This document shows, piece by piece, positions 34,701 to 45,119 of a DNA stretch of 64,000 nt. Positions within the stretch are counted from its first letter, which is position 1. The number at the start of each line of letters is the position of its first letter. This DNA is from Posidonia oceanica (taxonomy: Eukaryota > Streptophyta > Magnoliopsida > Alismatales > Posidoniaceae), in assembly GCA_037176725.1 (NCBI GenBank), contig JAZBRS010000050.1:19548001-19612000 (forward strand), written 5' to 3'. The translations under genes and the position numbers were made by a program. The notes under the pieces were generated by a model. That model searched no databases and had not been told where the DNA came from. It saw only the letters and a program-made list of their open reading frames with translations.

Positions 34701-35708
34701 CGGCAGTAGACAGAAAGACTATGGCACGCTTAGCTTCCAAATACGTCTTAGGAGCAGGACACCTCTACAAAAGGTCCTACAACCAAATGCTCCTATGCTG
34801 CGTACACAAGAAGGAAGCAGATACACTGATGCTTCAGGTTCATGTAGGGGCATGTGGCCCGCATATGAGCGGAGTGCTCCTCGCCAAGAAGATCATGTTG
34901 CAAGGCTACTTCTGGTCAACCATCGAGGCAGATTGCTGTCAGTTTGTGCACAGATGCCACAGCTGCCAAATCCATGGGAATTTCATACATGCGCCTCCGC
35001 AGCAATTGCACAACATGTCCACACCCTGGCCCTTCTCAACCTGGGGAATAGACGTCGTCGAAGCCATACATCTTGCAGCCTCCAACGGCCACCGCTAGAT
35101 CCTAGTAGCAATTGATTACTTCACTAAGTGGGTGGAGGCGGCCTCGTACAAAACAGTCACGGCCGTGGCAACAGAGAAGTTCATCAGAAACAACATCATA
35201 GCCAGATATGGGGTCCCGCATGCTATCATCTCTGACAACGGCACCAACTTCATTGCCAAGAGGCTTGAGGAATATCTGCACAGCTACAAAGTCAAGCACC
35301 ACAGATCCTCACCATACCGGCCACAGATGAACGGGCCAGTTGAGTCAGCCAACAAGAATCTAGTGAAGATCTTGAAGAAGATGGCAGAAACTCACAAGGA
35401 TTGATACGACAAACTTCCATATGCGCTTTGGGCCTATAGAACATCAATCCGGACCTCAACAGGGGCAACCCCTTATTCACTCACTTATGGCATGAAGGCT
35501 GTCCTACCCATTGAAGTGGAGATCCCCTTGCTCCGGATCCTACGAGAGACAAAGCTGGAAGAAGCAGAGTGGGTCGAATCCCAACTGCCCCGGCCCGTTC
35601 GTTATCAAACGAATCTTCTCTGGAGGCACGGCTGTCTTGTAGGACATGGATCAGAATGAGCTATCAGAGCCCGTCAATACATCCTACCTGAAGAAGTACT
35701 ACCAGTGA
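34701..35708 (+). pseudogene. Integrase, element A (internal deletion)
   Basis: The HHCC zinc-binding part spans about 34836-34980 (HVGACGPHMSG ... CHSCQIHGNF). The core has AIDYFTKWVEA (35108), SDNGTNF (35231) and PQMNGPVESANKN (35323), giving D, D and E. A TAG at 35096 and a TGA at 35402 interrupt it. After EEAEWVES (about 35580) the usual ~60-residue linker is missing and the sequence jumps to a GPFVIKRIFSGG-like GPY/F end. The frame closes at 35706-35708 (TGA) after KKYYQ. The protein would insert the cDNA into chromosomes if whole. Confidence 0.85.
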
Positions 35709-37104
35709 CCGAGGCCCGTATCCTTGCCTTGCAAAGTCTTCTTCCCCTGCATTCCACACGCATCCCTCTTTCAACATACCCGCATTTGCATACATATTTA
35801 CTTTATTCCTGCACTTTAGTACATGAATAGAGCATAAGTAAACTGCATTTGCACGCATTGCCCCAGGGGCCCGATGATGAAAATCAGAATAGCTTGCCTG
35901 CTATGGGAAGAGTTCGTTCTTCCTCAGTTGACACTACCTAGATGTCCTAGCATAGTGAGGGAGCCACCATCCATTGTGAGCACAGCGAAATGACCAAACT
36001 CCTCCTAGAACCTACACCCCCAAGAGGGAGATAAAATGTTAGGTTGTGAGTGAGAGGGTGAGCCAGAAAAGTCTAGCACTGGGGCAATAAAAATACAAAA
36101 GATAGAAGACGCAAATAGAAGTCGGCCCATGAGAGAGGCAAATAGACTAACTCTACCCCTACGACTGACCTTGGAGAGGAGTCGAAGCTGGTGCCTGAAA
36201 GCCCACAAAATCCACATAGGGACTAGCCACCCCTAGCCTGCAGCAACCTCACTGCACCATACCAGGCGCCCTGATACCTCCAAGACTAGGGATAGAGCAA
36301 ACCTATGCGCCTGAGAGGGAGAAAAAGAATTTGAACTGCAAAAGAGCGGGTGTAAGGTCTAGTGAGTTTGGCATAAAGCCTATTCCACCACCACCAAGCA
36401 TACACACCCCCGGCTCAGTGCCGCACATAACCGAGACCCACCTACAGTCTGGGAGTCTAGGTAGGGTCTCGTGAGTCGAAGACACCTCTTTCCATTACAG
36501 TAGGCATCAAAAGCATTCTCAGAACTGAGGGCAATACAAATCGCATTAATCGGGCATGTATTCTTAGCAATAAGCATACATTTCGTCCTCTCAACTTTGC
36601 AAGACCAATCGATCCGTCGCCAGAGGCACCATGGTCACCTACCGGGCAACCTTTGGGTCAGTACTGCTAACAATAGCTTGGCAGATGCTTTATGAGCATC
36701 CTGCACCTTTCAGAAACTATCCTGGAGCGGAGGATTCTACTCGCACCACCTTTGAAGAGCGGCAAGGCTGCAAAAGCCCTGATTTGTGACCCAGGCGCCA
36801 TAGGCCAGTGTCTCAAGGCATCGTCTACACATGATGAACATAGAGACTGCCCTATCCACGCACATAAACTCAGCGGACCAGAACAGCGACAGGCCAAGGC
36901 ACAGAATTTCGGCACGAAGTGCAGGTTTGCAGAGTTGCAAACAGCAAGCTGTCTCTGCATACAATGGAACCAACTAGACAACAGTCACACAAATTATGCG
37001 AGCAAGCATGATAAAGCCAAACTCTTGTCTTCCCATGGGCTAATTACAGATTCTGTTACTACAAACATAGTGGATACAGATATAGTAGACACAAAAACAG
37101 CATC
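35709..37104. other. Spacer between pol and the antisense gene of element A
   Basis: No domain is recognised on the plus strand. On the minus strand the coding-like sequence at 36667-36981 and 36005-36217 may be decayed 3' exons of the antisense gene, but I found no motif to support that. Confidence 0.4.
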
Positions 37105-38642
37105 TCAGACATCAGAACCCGGGGTACGCCCCGATGAGCTCCTAGCACTTGGGAACAAGAGAGCGCCTAGTGGAACCTCACGAATGGGCCAAGTCTTGAC
37201 GATGTAAGTCTCGTACTCTACAGTGTAACTAGAAACCTTCATCATAGGGATCCTGTTTGAATAGATGCAACGATATAGCATGCGAGCTAGCTCAATGATC
37301 ACCGCAGTAGAGCCAATTGGATATTGCTAATAAAGGGCCGGCATCGAATCTTGCTCAAATACATCTTGGTAGTAGCCGAATTGCCGCATCACTCAGATAG
37401 GATGATACTCCACACCTTTGGTAAACCTAGGGAGAGCAAGCAGCCGCATGTCACTATCGTTGAAGAAAACAGTGAAAGGCTCCGCAGCGGCAGGAATGAT
37501 GTGCCAGGTCACCGAATCCTCGGTCAGAGCCTCTAGCACACAGTGGACATCACGGACACAAGGGATAGTCTGGGAGTGACCACTGCGGCAATACGCGTCG
37601 AAAGCAGAGCACTGGGGATGCATGATCTCTACCCCCATGTGCGCAGCAAGCCAAACCTGTTGAAGAGCAAAGTCAGCAAAGCAAGTGCAAAGCAGTAAAC
37701 AGTAAACAGGGGTAGCAGCATATCACCTGAATCAGGGCACCGCAGCCATAGAAGTGCCGGTAGCGCCACAGAGCGCGATCCAAGGCCCGGTATGTCTTGG
37801 CCAGAATGATAAGAGCCAGATCTATCTGCCTAGTCACCACAGCTAAAGCAATCTCTGCCACCTCAATGGCGACAGTCATCCTACCATGACTAGAAACCAG
37901 CTCCCCCAGAAAGCGGACGACAAATCCGCAGAGCCACAGGTCATTGCCTAGCACGGCCTGCTTCTATGCCACCTTGTCGAAATATCCCAGACGAAGCATT
38001 GGCGAGTCACCATCTCTACAAACCAAGTGGCAGTCGCAGTCACCTGATCGGAGTCCCGTTAGCAGGTTCAGCACAGACAGATAGCCATTGCGCTGCATGA
38101 ATATTGCGGGCCCCTGCAGCCTCGACAAGCTATAGATCCGCCTCACTTCCTCTAAGGTGGGAGTCATTTCCACCTGCCCAAAGCGAAAAACATGGAAGGC
38201 TGGTTTCCAGAACTAGGCCACAGCACATAGCAAGTATCGGCTCACTTCCACATTGGCAATACTCAGAAACTTTGTGGAAATACCCCAGGATCGTAGCCTC
38301 TCACAATCTTCTGCAGTGAGCGCCTCAATCCAGGCCTGCAGAACATCTGAGCACCGAGCAGGTGTCACCATAGTGGGAAAGCCCTGCATACAAGAAAGCA
38401 TGGAAGCACCCTCAAGAACCATGCAAAATCCTATGCAAAGGAGGGATAAAGAGAAGCAAAGAGTAGCCATACTCACCATGATCGGCCAATCCTCCAAGAG
38501 CCAACACAAGCACCATCTCCAACACTACGGTGGAAGAGCAAGAAGGCAATAATGGTGTGGAAGCCAAGTCGTACAGCATCTCTGCAAAGAACAGAGCAGA
38601 AGGCGGAAGTGGAATCCCGTGAGCCAGCCAGCCTGTGAACAC
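37105..38642 (-). pseudogene. Antisense, intron-containing gene related to plant mobile-domain / DUF7745 proteins
   Basis: Reading on the minus strand, exon segments give TPARCSDVLQAWIEALT (about 38350), FHVFRFGQVEMTPTLEEV (about 38150) and DLALIILAKTYRALDR (about 37800). GCGALIQ is spliced to VWLAAHMGVEIM, and VKTWPIREVPLGALLFP lies near 37180. Two introns with canonical ends are visible: about 38477 to 38388 (GTGAGTATGG ... TATGCAG) and about 37726 to 37659 (GTGATATG ... TTCAACAG). The order of motifs matches the DUF7745/plant mobile-domain family, often annotated near retrotransposons. Extra antisense frames between pol and the 3' LTR are known in Tat elements. Stops such as that before FWKPAFHVF make this copy a pseudogene. 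Function is unknown. Confidence 0.65.
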
Positions 38643-39060
38643 ATGGGTGCCTGTCAGTAGACTATAGAGCGGTCATTCCAAGCGAGATGACTGCTAGGAC
38701 ATTTACGACGGTAGGGGAAAGCGGAAAATATGGTCGCACCTATGCAGCGACTAGAAGAAGCGTCCCATATCAGCGACCAGTCTAGGCACTGAAAATCGAC
38801 GCGAAGTGCAGTTTTCAGACAATTAGCTAGAATTGTCTGTATGCATCCAGAAAGGGGCTAGAACGCCCAAATACCTGTGGGAAAGCTGTATAAACACTGC
38901 AAATACATTCCATGGCACATTCTGAGTGTTCAAGCATGCACTAGACTATGTTTTGACAAAAATTTGTATTTATGGGTATTTTTGCCCAAAATTCAAGTTT
39001 TTTTCAAGTTTTTTACAAATGGCTGAGATTTAACAAAAATGGGCATTTTTCTCTGTCCTG
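38643..39060. other. Spacer between the two antisense coding blocks
   Basis: No gene is seen. It is moderately T-rich on the plus strand near 38940-39050 and could be an intron or intergenic. Confidence 0.4.
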
Positions 39061-39728
39061 CTACTGCTCCCACGAGCTGTAGTGCTCATCAGAATTAGGA
39101 TCCTCCCTGCAAGCCCTCTCAGCTGTGGTGCGGGCCACCTTCCGGGTCAGCCTCCTGGAGATCCTAGCAGCCCGGGTCCGTGAAGCAGCCCGGGTGGAGG
39201 TACCAACGTCCTCACCACCGGACTTGTCCTCCTCCTCATGATCCACAGTGAAGTCCTTGCTGCTCTCCATGTTCATTTCCCTTCCGGGATCTCTACCCTG
39301 AGAAACAGAAAATAGAAACCAAGTCAAAAGTAGGAGAAGCATTACAGCATTTATTATTGGCATAAATAATTAAAATGCAAACCTCCAGGCCAGCTTGCCA
39401 CCACGCAGCTTGCAAGGAAAAGACTGTCAGAACCAGTAAAGAGCAGTAGTATATTTTAAAAGATGATTTAGCCAGGTTTTTACCTCCTTCTTCCGCATAT
39501 CATCATAAAAGGCCTTGAAAACCTCCTCAAAGCCCTGCAAAAGCCAGCAACTCAGTCAGACAGATAGCAAGTAGCTGCATCTAAACACAGATAAGGTGAT
39601 TTGTCATACCTTAGCCCAGTCAGTGCAGTACCACATCCCGTGCTGTGTCTCCCTCAGCTCCTCAGGGAAGAGAAATGGTTTCCCAACCAGGCAAAACCAG
39701 TTCTAATACTCCTCATGCTCCTCACCAC
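39061..39728 (-). pseudogene. Antisense exons with a basic/acidic C-terminus, truncated by element E
   Basis: Minus-strand exons can be traced: 39610-39728 (FLFPEELRETQHGMWYCTDW), 39484-39534 (GFEEVFKAFYDDMRKKE), a short one near 39384-39425, and a last one from about 39300 with DHEEEDKSGGEDVGTSTRAA, an Arg-rich stretch and a stop at 39061. Intron ends GTATG...TTGCAG and GTAAAA...CTGACAG are plausible, but the third junction does not keep frame in my reading. Element E cuts the upstream side at 39728. This may be a separate gene or the same transcription unit as the next antisense gene. No domain is recognised. Confidence 0.5.
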
Positions 39729-41116
39729 TGTAGATACCCCGTTTTGGCACTCCCTTCATGTTAGTATAGTCTTTGCATTAGGTCGTTCCTAGAAGCCCTT
39801 CGCCCGATCCAAGATGTCTCACTCGAGCCAAATGTTTTCTCTCTAGTCCAAAATGTTATCCCTATCTAAGCCCCCAAGTGTCGGTAATTTGAATGTTCTT
39901 CATGTCTTGACCAAATTTGGAAATTGAACTGACTGAGGGTGTTGTACGCCGACTTCTCAGCGTACAACGTTGGCCGCTGGTTCTCCAACGGCTAACATTG
40001 GCCGCTGGTTCTCCAGCGGCTAACATTGGCCGCTGGTTTTCCAGCGTCCAACGTGGCAACCCAGTCAGCCCAAAACTTTCTTTATTTGGCCAAATCCAAA
40101 AATCATTTTTTGCCTTCTTTGGAACCTGTTGACCGGTCAAAGCCATCAAAGCTGAGTTAAACACACTTAATGACTCCTTAATTGGGGAATCTTCCTTTAT
40201 CCTAGCAGTTATGTCTCGGAGGTCGTTATACGCTGGGACTCCCACTTATAACGTTATACGCTGGTTTTCCAGCGTATAACACTTTTGAAACAGGAAATTC
40301 TGCTGACTTGGCCTTTGTGTCCTTTTTTGTTCCTCCCCTGCTTCTATAAAAGCAGAGGTACCCCCACAGGGTTAAGGGCCGGATTTTTGGAACTCACATG
40401 TTTTCTTGAGATTAAAAGATTTTTAGAGAAAAGTGAGGTCCTTGAGAACTGAAAGAGTGAAGAGAGATTTTGAAAGACGGAAAGTCTTCGGAAGAGCATG
40501 AGCTTCCCTTTGTCGTCGTTGGCATCATGTCGATGTATTTTGCACTCTGTGCATAGATAAAGAGGACTTTATTTTATTGTTTTCTTTTCTTTTTCTCATA
40601 TCACATATTTAATTCCATAGCATAATCAAGCATTTTGAGTTCATATATTGTTGTAGCTAAGCATACATTTTTATTAGTTGCAACCGGGGGGATCAAACCC
40701 CTCGGGTACGTATTTCATTACGTTTTTCCATTTTCTTTTCTATTTATTCTGGATAAGTTACTACACCATATCGATCCATCTTTGCATTATTTTTGTTTGT
40801 TTTGCTAACATTTGTCATATGAGGAAGAAGAAAGAAGAAGAAGCTCACCAAGCACAGGCACCCTTGGGCAACGCTGGCGTTGTCCCAAGGTAGCTGAACC
40901 CGCAACCATATCACATCTCCCTAAGGCGTCTCGAGGGCCAATGAAAGCAAACCGAGAGTGGCGATCACACTGACTTCAACACACGTGGAGTGAAGAAGTC
41001 GGATACAACAAAAGGGGACCCCAAGAAGGAGCGAACAGCAAGCAAAGAAAGGGAGAGATGAAGCCACTCCTTCTCCTCCCCGAAATCCCTCCTCCTCCCA
41101 AAACCCTATATCCACA
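39729..41116 (+). mobile_element. 5' LTR of element E (1.39 kb), inserted in A's antisense gene
   Basis: Starts TGTAGATACCCCG and ends ATATCCACA, three bases before the PBS. A TATA box, CTATAAAAG, lies at 40344-40352. No polypurine tract precedes it. Clusters of back-to-back palindromes lie at 39938-40050 and 40225-40282. The LTR end and PBS are nearly the same as in element B, so E and B are related. The left flank is ACCAC; the partner flank is not seen because D interrupts E. Confidence 0.75.
40344..40352 (+). promoter_or_regulatory. TATA box of the element E LTR
   Basis: CTATAAAAG is followed by GCAGAGG and a C-rich tract, a good plant core promoter about 615 bp into the LTR. Confidence 0.6.
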
Positions 41117-41119
41117 GTC

Positions 41120-41136
41120 TGGCGATCACGGTGGGA
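41120..41136 (+). other. Primer binding site of element E
   Basis: TGGCGATCACGGTGGGA lies three bases after the LTR end, the same PBS core as element B. A strong splice-donor-like AAG|GTGAGTAAG follows at 41158-41167, so the leader may be spliced. Confidence 0.8.
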
Positions 41137-42620
41137 TGGCTAAAAGTGCCCCGTGCAAGGTGAGTAAGCCCTTCTTTCTTCTTCTTCCTCATTATTGACA
41201 TTCTTAGTTTTAGTTTTAGTTTTTTTATTTCTCGTATGTTTTAAAGAAACGGCGAAATTCCTCGTAGTGTTTTGAGGCGTCGTAATCTTTTTCATTTGTT
41301 TTCTACGTTTGAATAGCTGAAATCACCTCCCCCTTCTCTCTGGATTCTCGGGTGTGGGGGTGATCTGTAAAAATTACTGTTTTTTTGAAAAAACTCTGTC
41401 AGTACGTTGTACACGTGATCTGGCGTGTCTAACATTAGACGCACCATTCACCGCGTCTAACGACCACTGAACAGAAACACTTCTGTTTTAAATTTTTTCT
41501 TAGCTTTCTTGTTATAACTGGCCCGAAGGATTGAGGTGTGAGGTTATCGGCTTTTTCCGTAGGGATCGGAACTTCAGTTTCCTCGGGTGCTTTGCAAAAA
41601 AACAAAAAAATCAAATTTTTCTGAATGACTTGCATGGCCCTTATTGGGAACTAATTGTTTGTGTCATTTCTTGGGTTATATAAGTAACTGTCTAGGTCCC
41701 AAGCACCTCTGTTGCAAAGGGCTTAGGAAAGGTACTTGTATTGTCATTTTCTTTCACAAGGGGCCCTTCTTCTTCCTTGGCTTTTTGTGAAAGATAATTA
41801 GAACCTCAAGCTTTGACTTGTATTCCTCCCCCCTTTTCGGTGGTTTGATTGTGCTTGGTGTGTTGATACGTGAGTGGCCCGATCAATCCTGAGTACACTG
41901 GGCTTTACCTCTACGGGATAGGGACCTAAGTGTATTCGGACTCCCCCTTAGCATCCTCAGGAGTTGAGGTAGGGGGCAGTACCAAAAATATTCACCCATT
42001 TTGTGAGGAGCCCTAGAAATCACGGAAAAGAAGCCATACCTAAGCCTTAAGGAACCCAGAGAACTACAGTAGGTTTAAAACACTAATCTCAAAGCGAAAA
42101 CAAAAGCTAAAACTTTAATCGCTGTCTAAAAGTGTTTTTGTGCAGTTTTCTATAAACAGGGTGTTAGATGCTCGGGTATCTACGTTTAACGTTGTACGCA
42201 GCAGGTCCCGCGGCTAACGCATTCTCTGTGAGGCTGTTTATATTTTAGCTCCTATGTGTGATTATTTGGCAGGGGAAGACATTTGAAAAATCCAAAACAG
42301 TGACAGTTTTATCTTTCAGTATTTACTTTCTAGGGACTTGTGTTAAATCGCAAAGTTTGTAATTTCTTTTCCATTGTAAGCACTTGTAATCCTTCATTTA
42401 TACAAAAAAAAAGGACCAAAAAAAACACAAAAAGAGGAAAAGGAAAAGGACAAAAAAAAAAAGAGAAAAAAAAGAAAAAGGAAAAAATCAGAAAAACAGA
42501 AAAGCAAAAAAAAAAACAAAGAGAAAAGCTGAGAAGAAAAGAGAAGACAGGAGGAAATACAACTAGGATCGTTGAATGCGCAGTTTACTGCGTCCAACGT
42601 TATACGCCGCATTCTGAGGC
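41137..42620 (+). other. Leader of element E, interrupted by element D
   Basis: No gene. It carries further palindrome units at about 41403-41460, 42165-42215 and 42572-42612, and a nearly pure A/G stretch of ~150 bases at about 42405-42555. D's LTR begins at 42621, and the rest of E would lie right of D and H. Confidence 0.6.
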
Positions 42621-43477
42621 TGTTGACACCCCATTTTGACTCCTAATTAATGGCTCTTCTCTGGTGGTCTCAAACCCTAAACTCAAATCCCAAAACTAAA
42701 ACTCAAATCCCATTTTAAAACTAAACCCTAATTCTCCCTTTTCCCACACTAAACCCTAATTCCCCCTTTTCCAACACCAAAACCCTAAACCCTACACTAC
42801 GCCAAGCCCATTTAAGCCCAACTCCATTACAACCCACACCTCAGCACTCACACACATTGCACTTCACCACCTGTGCACCTTCACCCACAATGCACACACA
42901 CAGCACTCACACATCTTTGGCAAATACACCCACCATTGGCTTCACCTCACCACCTAGTTCACCAGCACCAACACAGCACCCATTTCACCTTGTGCACCCA
43001 CTGCAGGAACCCACATTTCCCTCCACAACCAGCACACACACCAGCCAATGCACGACAACCTCCTCCTCCTTCAGCTTTTGGCCACCTCACCTCCTACACC
43101 CACCTCTATGGCCTGACACCCACGTCTAACCTCCTCCCTGCCACCCTCTCCTCTTGGCTATCGATTTGGGATCTGAGATCCACATCGACGGCACCCAGCA
43201 CTCGACACCAATATAAAACAATGGCAGTTGCCATCTCCAAGGCTGGCTGGCTCTTCTCCTCCATTTTCTCTCTCTCTTCTCTTCCATTTCTCTTCCTCTG
43301 ATTTTTTCTTTGGCTTCCATCCCACAACCACAGAGCACTTCACAGCCCTTAGAGCACTAGCTCACCACCCCACGACCTCACCATAACCGCCAGCATCTTC
43401 CTCCGGCCTCCCCACTGCCCGCACAACCTACACTTAGCTGGAAAACCCACAAACCACCTTCCGACCACCTCTGCAAC
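42621..43477 (+). mobile_element. 5' LTR of element D, first part
   Basis: Starts TGTTGACACCCC. Teloboxes (AAACCCTAA) lie at 42672, 42723, 42751 and about 42780, and a TATA box ATATAAAAC at about 43209-43218. It stops at GCAAC (43473-43477), the target duplication of solo LTR G, and continues at 49330. The joined length is about 3 kb. Confidence 0.8.
43209..43218 (+). promoter_or_regulatory. TATA box of the element D LTR
   Basis: CAATATAAAACA lies about 590 bp into the LTR, at a position comparable to the TATA boxes of A and E. Confidence 0.55.
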
Positions 43478-44179
43478 TGTAGACATCCCATTTTGACAGG
43501 CTAGATCGTTTGGAGCCTTCCGGTGGCTGCTGGACCCGAACCTAGACCCAAACCTACTCCTTCCTCTCCTTCTTTCCCCTCAAAACAAGTCCAAACTCAA
43601 CCTAGGATTACCCCCCTTTCCCGAACCCGAAAACCCACCAAAATCCATAGGAAAACTCACCCCTGATGACTTAGCAAACCCACCAAAAAGCCTGCAAAAT
43701 CTCAAACCAGACCCTTCCCAAAAACCCTAGGAAACTTAGACAAAAATACCCTTTTTCTACACCTCAAAACCCCTCCAAAACTTCCTCAAAACCAAACCAA
43801 AATTCCCGGACCAGAACTAGAAACCGTAGACCCCGCACCCGCCAAATTTCACCCCTTTTCGAGACTCCTAAGACCCCCTTTCGCTGGAATTATCGTTTTC
43901 TCTCTCTGAGATTATCGTTTTCTCTCTCCTCTCTCTCTCCTGATTATCGTCTCTCTTTTCATCCCCTTCTTGCCCTTTTTCTGGCTTGGCAGCGGGCCCC
44001 CTTTGTACTCCTACCCCTTCTCCCCCTTATTCCTATTTTATTTCATTTTTACCATTTTCCTTGAATTTTAAAAAATCTTTTCCCTCAAACCTATCTCTTT
44101 CCCCTTTTATCCCCTTTTTTCCCCTTTTCTCCTTCTTTTTCTTTTCCTCTTCTTTCCTTCGCAAAAAACCACAAGAATC

Positions 44180-44930
44180 CTTAAAAATCTGCAAAACCCC
44201 AAGACATGAAAGAAACAAATCAGAATTCCAAGAAAAGCAACTAAAAAACATTAAATAAATAATTAAAAACCCAAACTTAACTAAATCAAGCTAAAAAGAA
44301 AATCAAGCATGCAAACTAAAAAATGCAAAACAAACTAAAACAAAATACTGTAAAATCAACTAAAAAATTGAAATAAAATCAGAACCTACCAAGAATGAAA
44401 ACCCCACTAAAAGAATTAAAAAACAAACCCTAAAAAGAAGAATTAAAAATCAAACAACGAAACAAGTAATTAAAGGAGGTAAAAGACTTAACCTAATAAA
44501 CATAAGAAAGAAAACAACATAAGAACTTAATTAAAAAAGGAAAAGAAAATACAGCTAAAAGACTTAAAACACTTAATCCAATCAGGAAAAATCCAACTAA
44601 AAAACATCAAGAAGAATTAACAAATAAAAACCAAAAACATAGCTCAAGAGACTTAAAGAAGAAAAATATAAAAGACTAGAACTAAAAAGCCCAAACCCAC
44701 TCTAATCAATACGAAAATAAATCCTAAAATCCTAATTAACATCCTAAAATACTTAACAAGAGAACACAATTTTAAAAACAATTTAAAAGAATTCAACCAA
44801 CACTTAATCAAGTGGGAAATGAATTAAAAACAAAAGAAAGTCCTAAAACCCTAATCAAGCCTAAAACACACTAATTAACCTAAAAAACAGTCATTTAAAA
44901 ACCCAATTAAACACCTAACCTACAACACAA
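44180..44930 (+). other. A/C-rich strand-asymmetric block in LTR G
   Basis: About 750 bases in which the plus strand is mostly A and C with little G or T. The corresponding part of H (about 61140-61880) is T/G-rich on the plus strand, i.e. the same asymmetry in LTR sense. No gene. Confidence 0.7.
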
Positions 44931-45119
44931 CTCATCTAATATTTTTATTTATTTTTATCTTTTTTCCCTATTTTATTTCCCTCCTTCTTTCCATCTTTCT
45001 TTCTTTCTTCTTTTTATCCTTTCTTTCCTTCTTTACTGGGCTCACCAGCCCATTACCCTATTTTCTTCTTTTTTTAAAAACCACAGCCCGCTGCTACAGT
45101 CATCCACAGTCCTTCTTCT

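Larger units (their letters stand above)
8077..39728 (+). mobile_element. Element A: Tat-lineage Ty3/gypsy retrotransposon, interrupted and decayed
   Basis: The order along the plus strand is 5' LTR, PBS, leader, gag, protease with decayed G-patch, RT, Ty3-type RNase H, second RNase H, integrase, then an antisense gene. This order, with the extra RNase H before integrase, is diagnostic of the Tat lineage. Element B splits gag at 12529/28439. Element E interrupts the antisense gene at 39728. A's 3' LTR is not in the window and, if it survives, lies beyond E, D and H to the right. Several stops, at least one frameshift and a deletion before the GPY/F-like end of integrase make it non-functional. 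Confidence 0.85.

Noticed and set aside
42670..42795. AAACCCTAA motifs as an interstitial telomere array
   Set aside because: Copies are scattered and not in tandem register; they fit teloboxes in an LTR promoter better.
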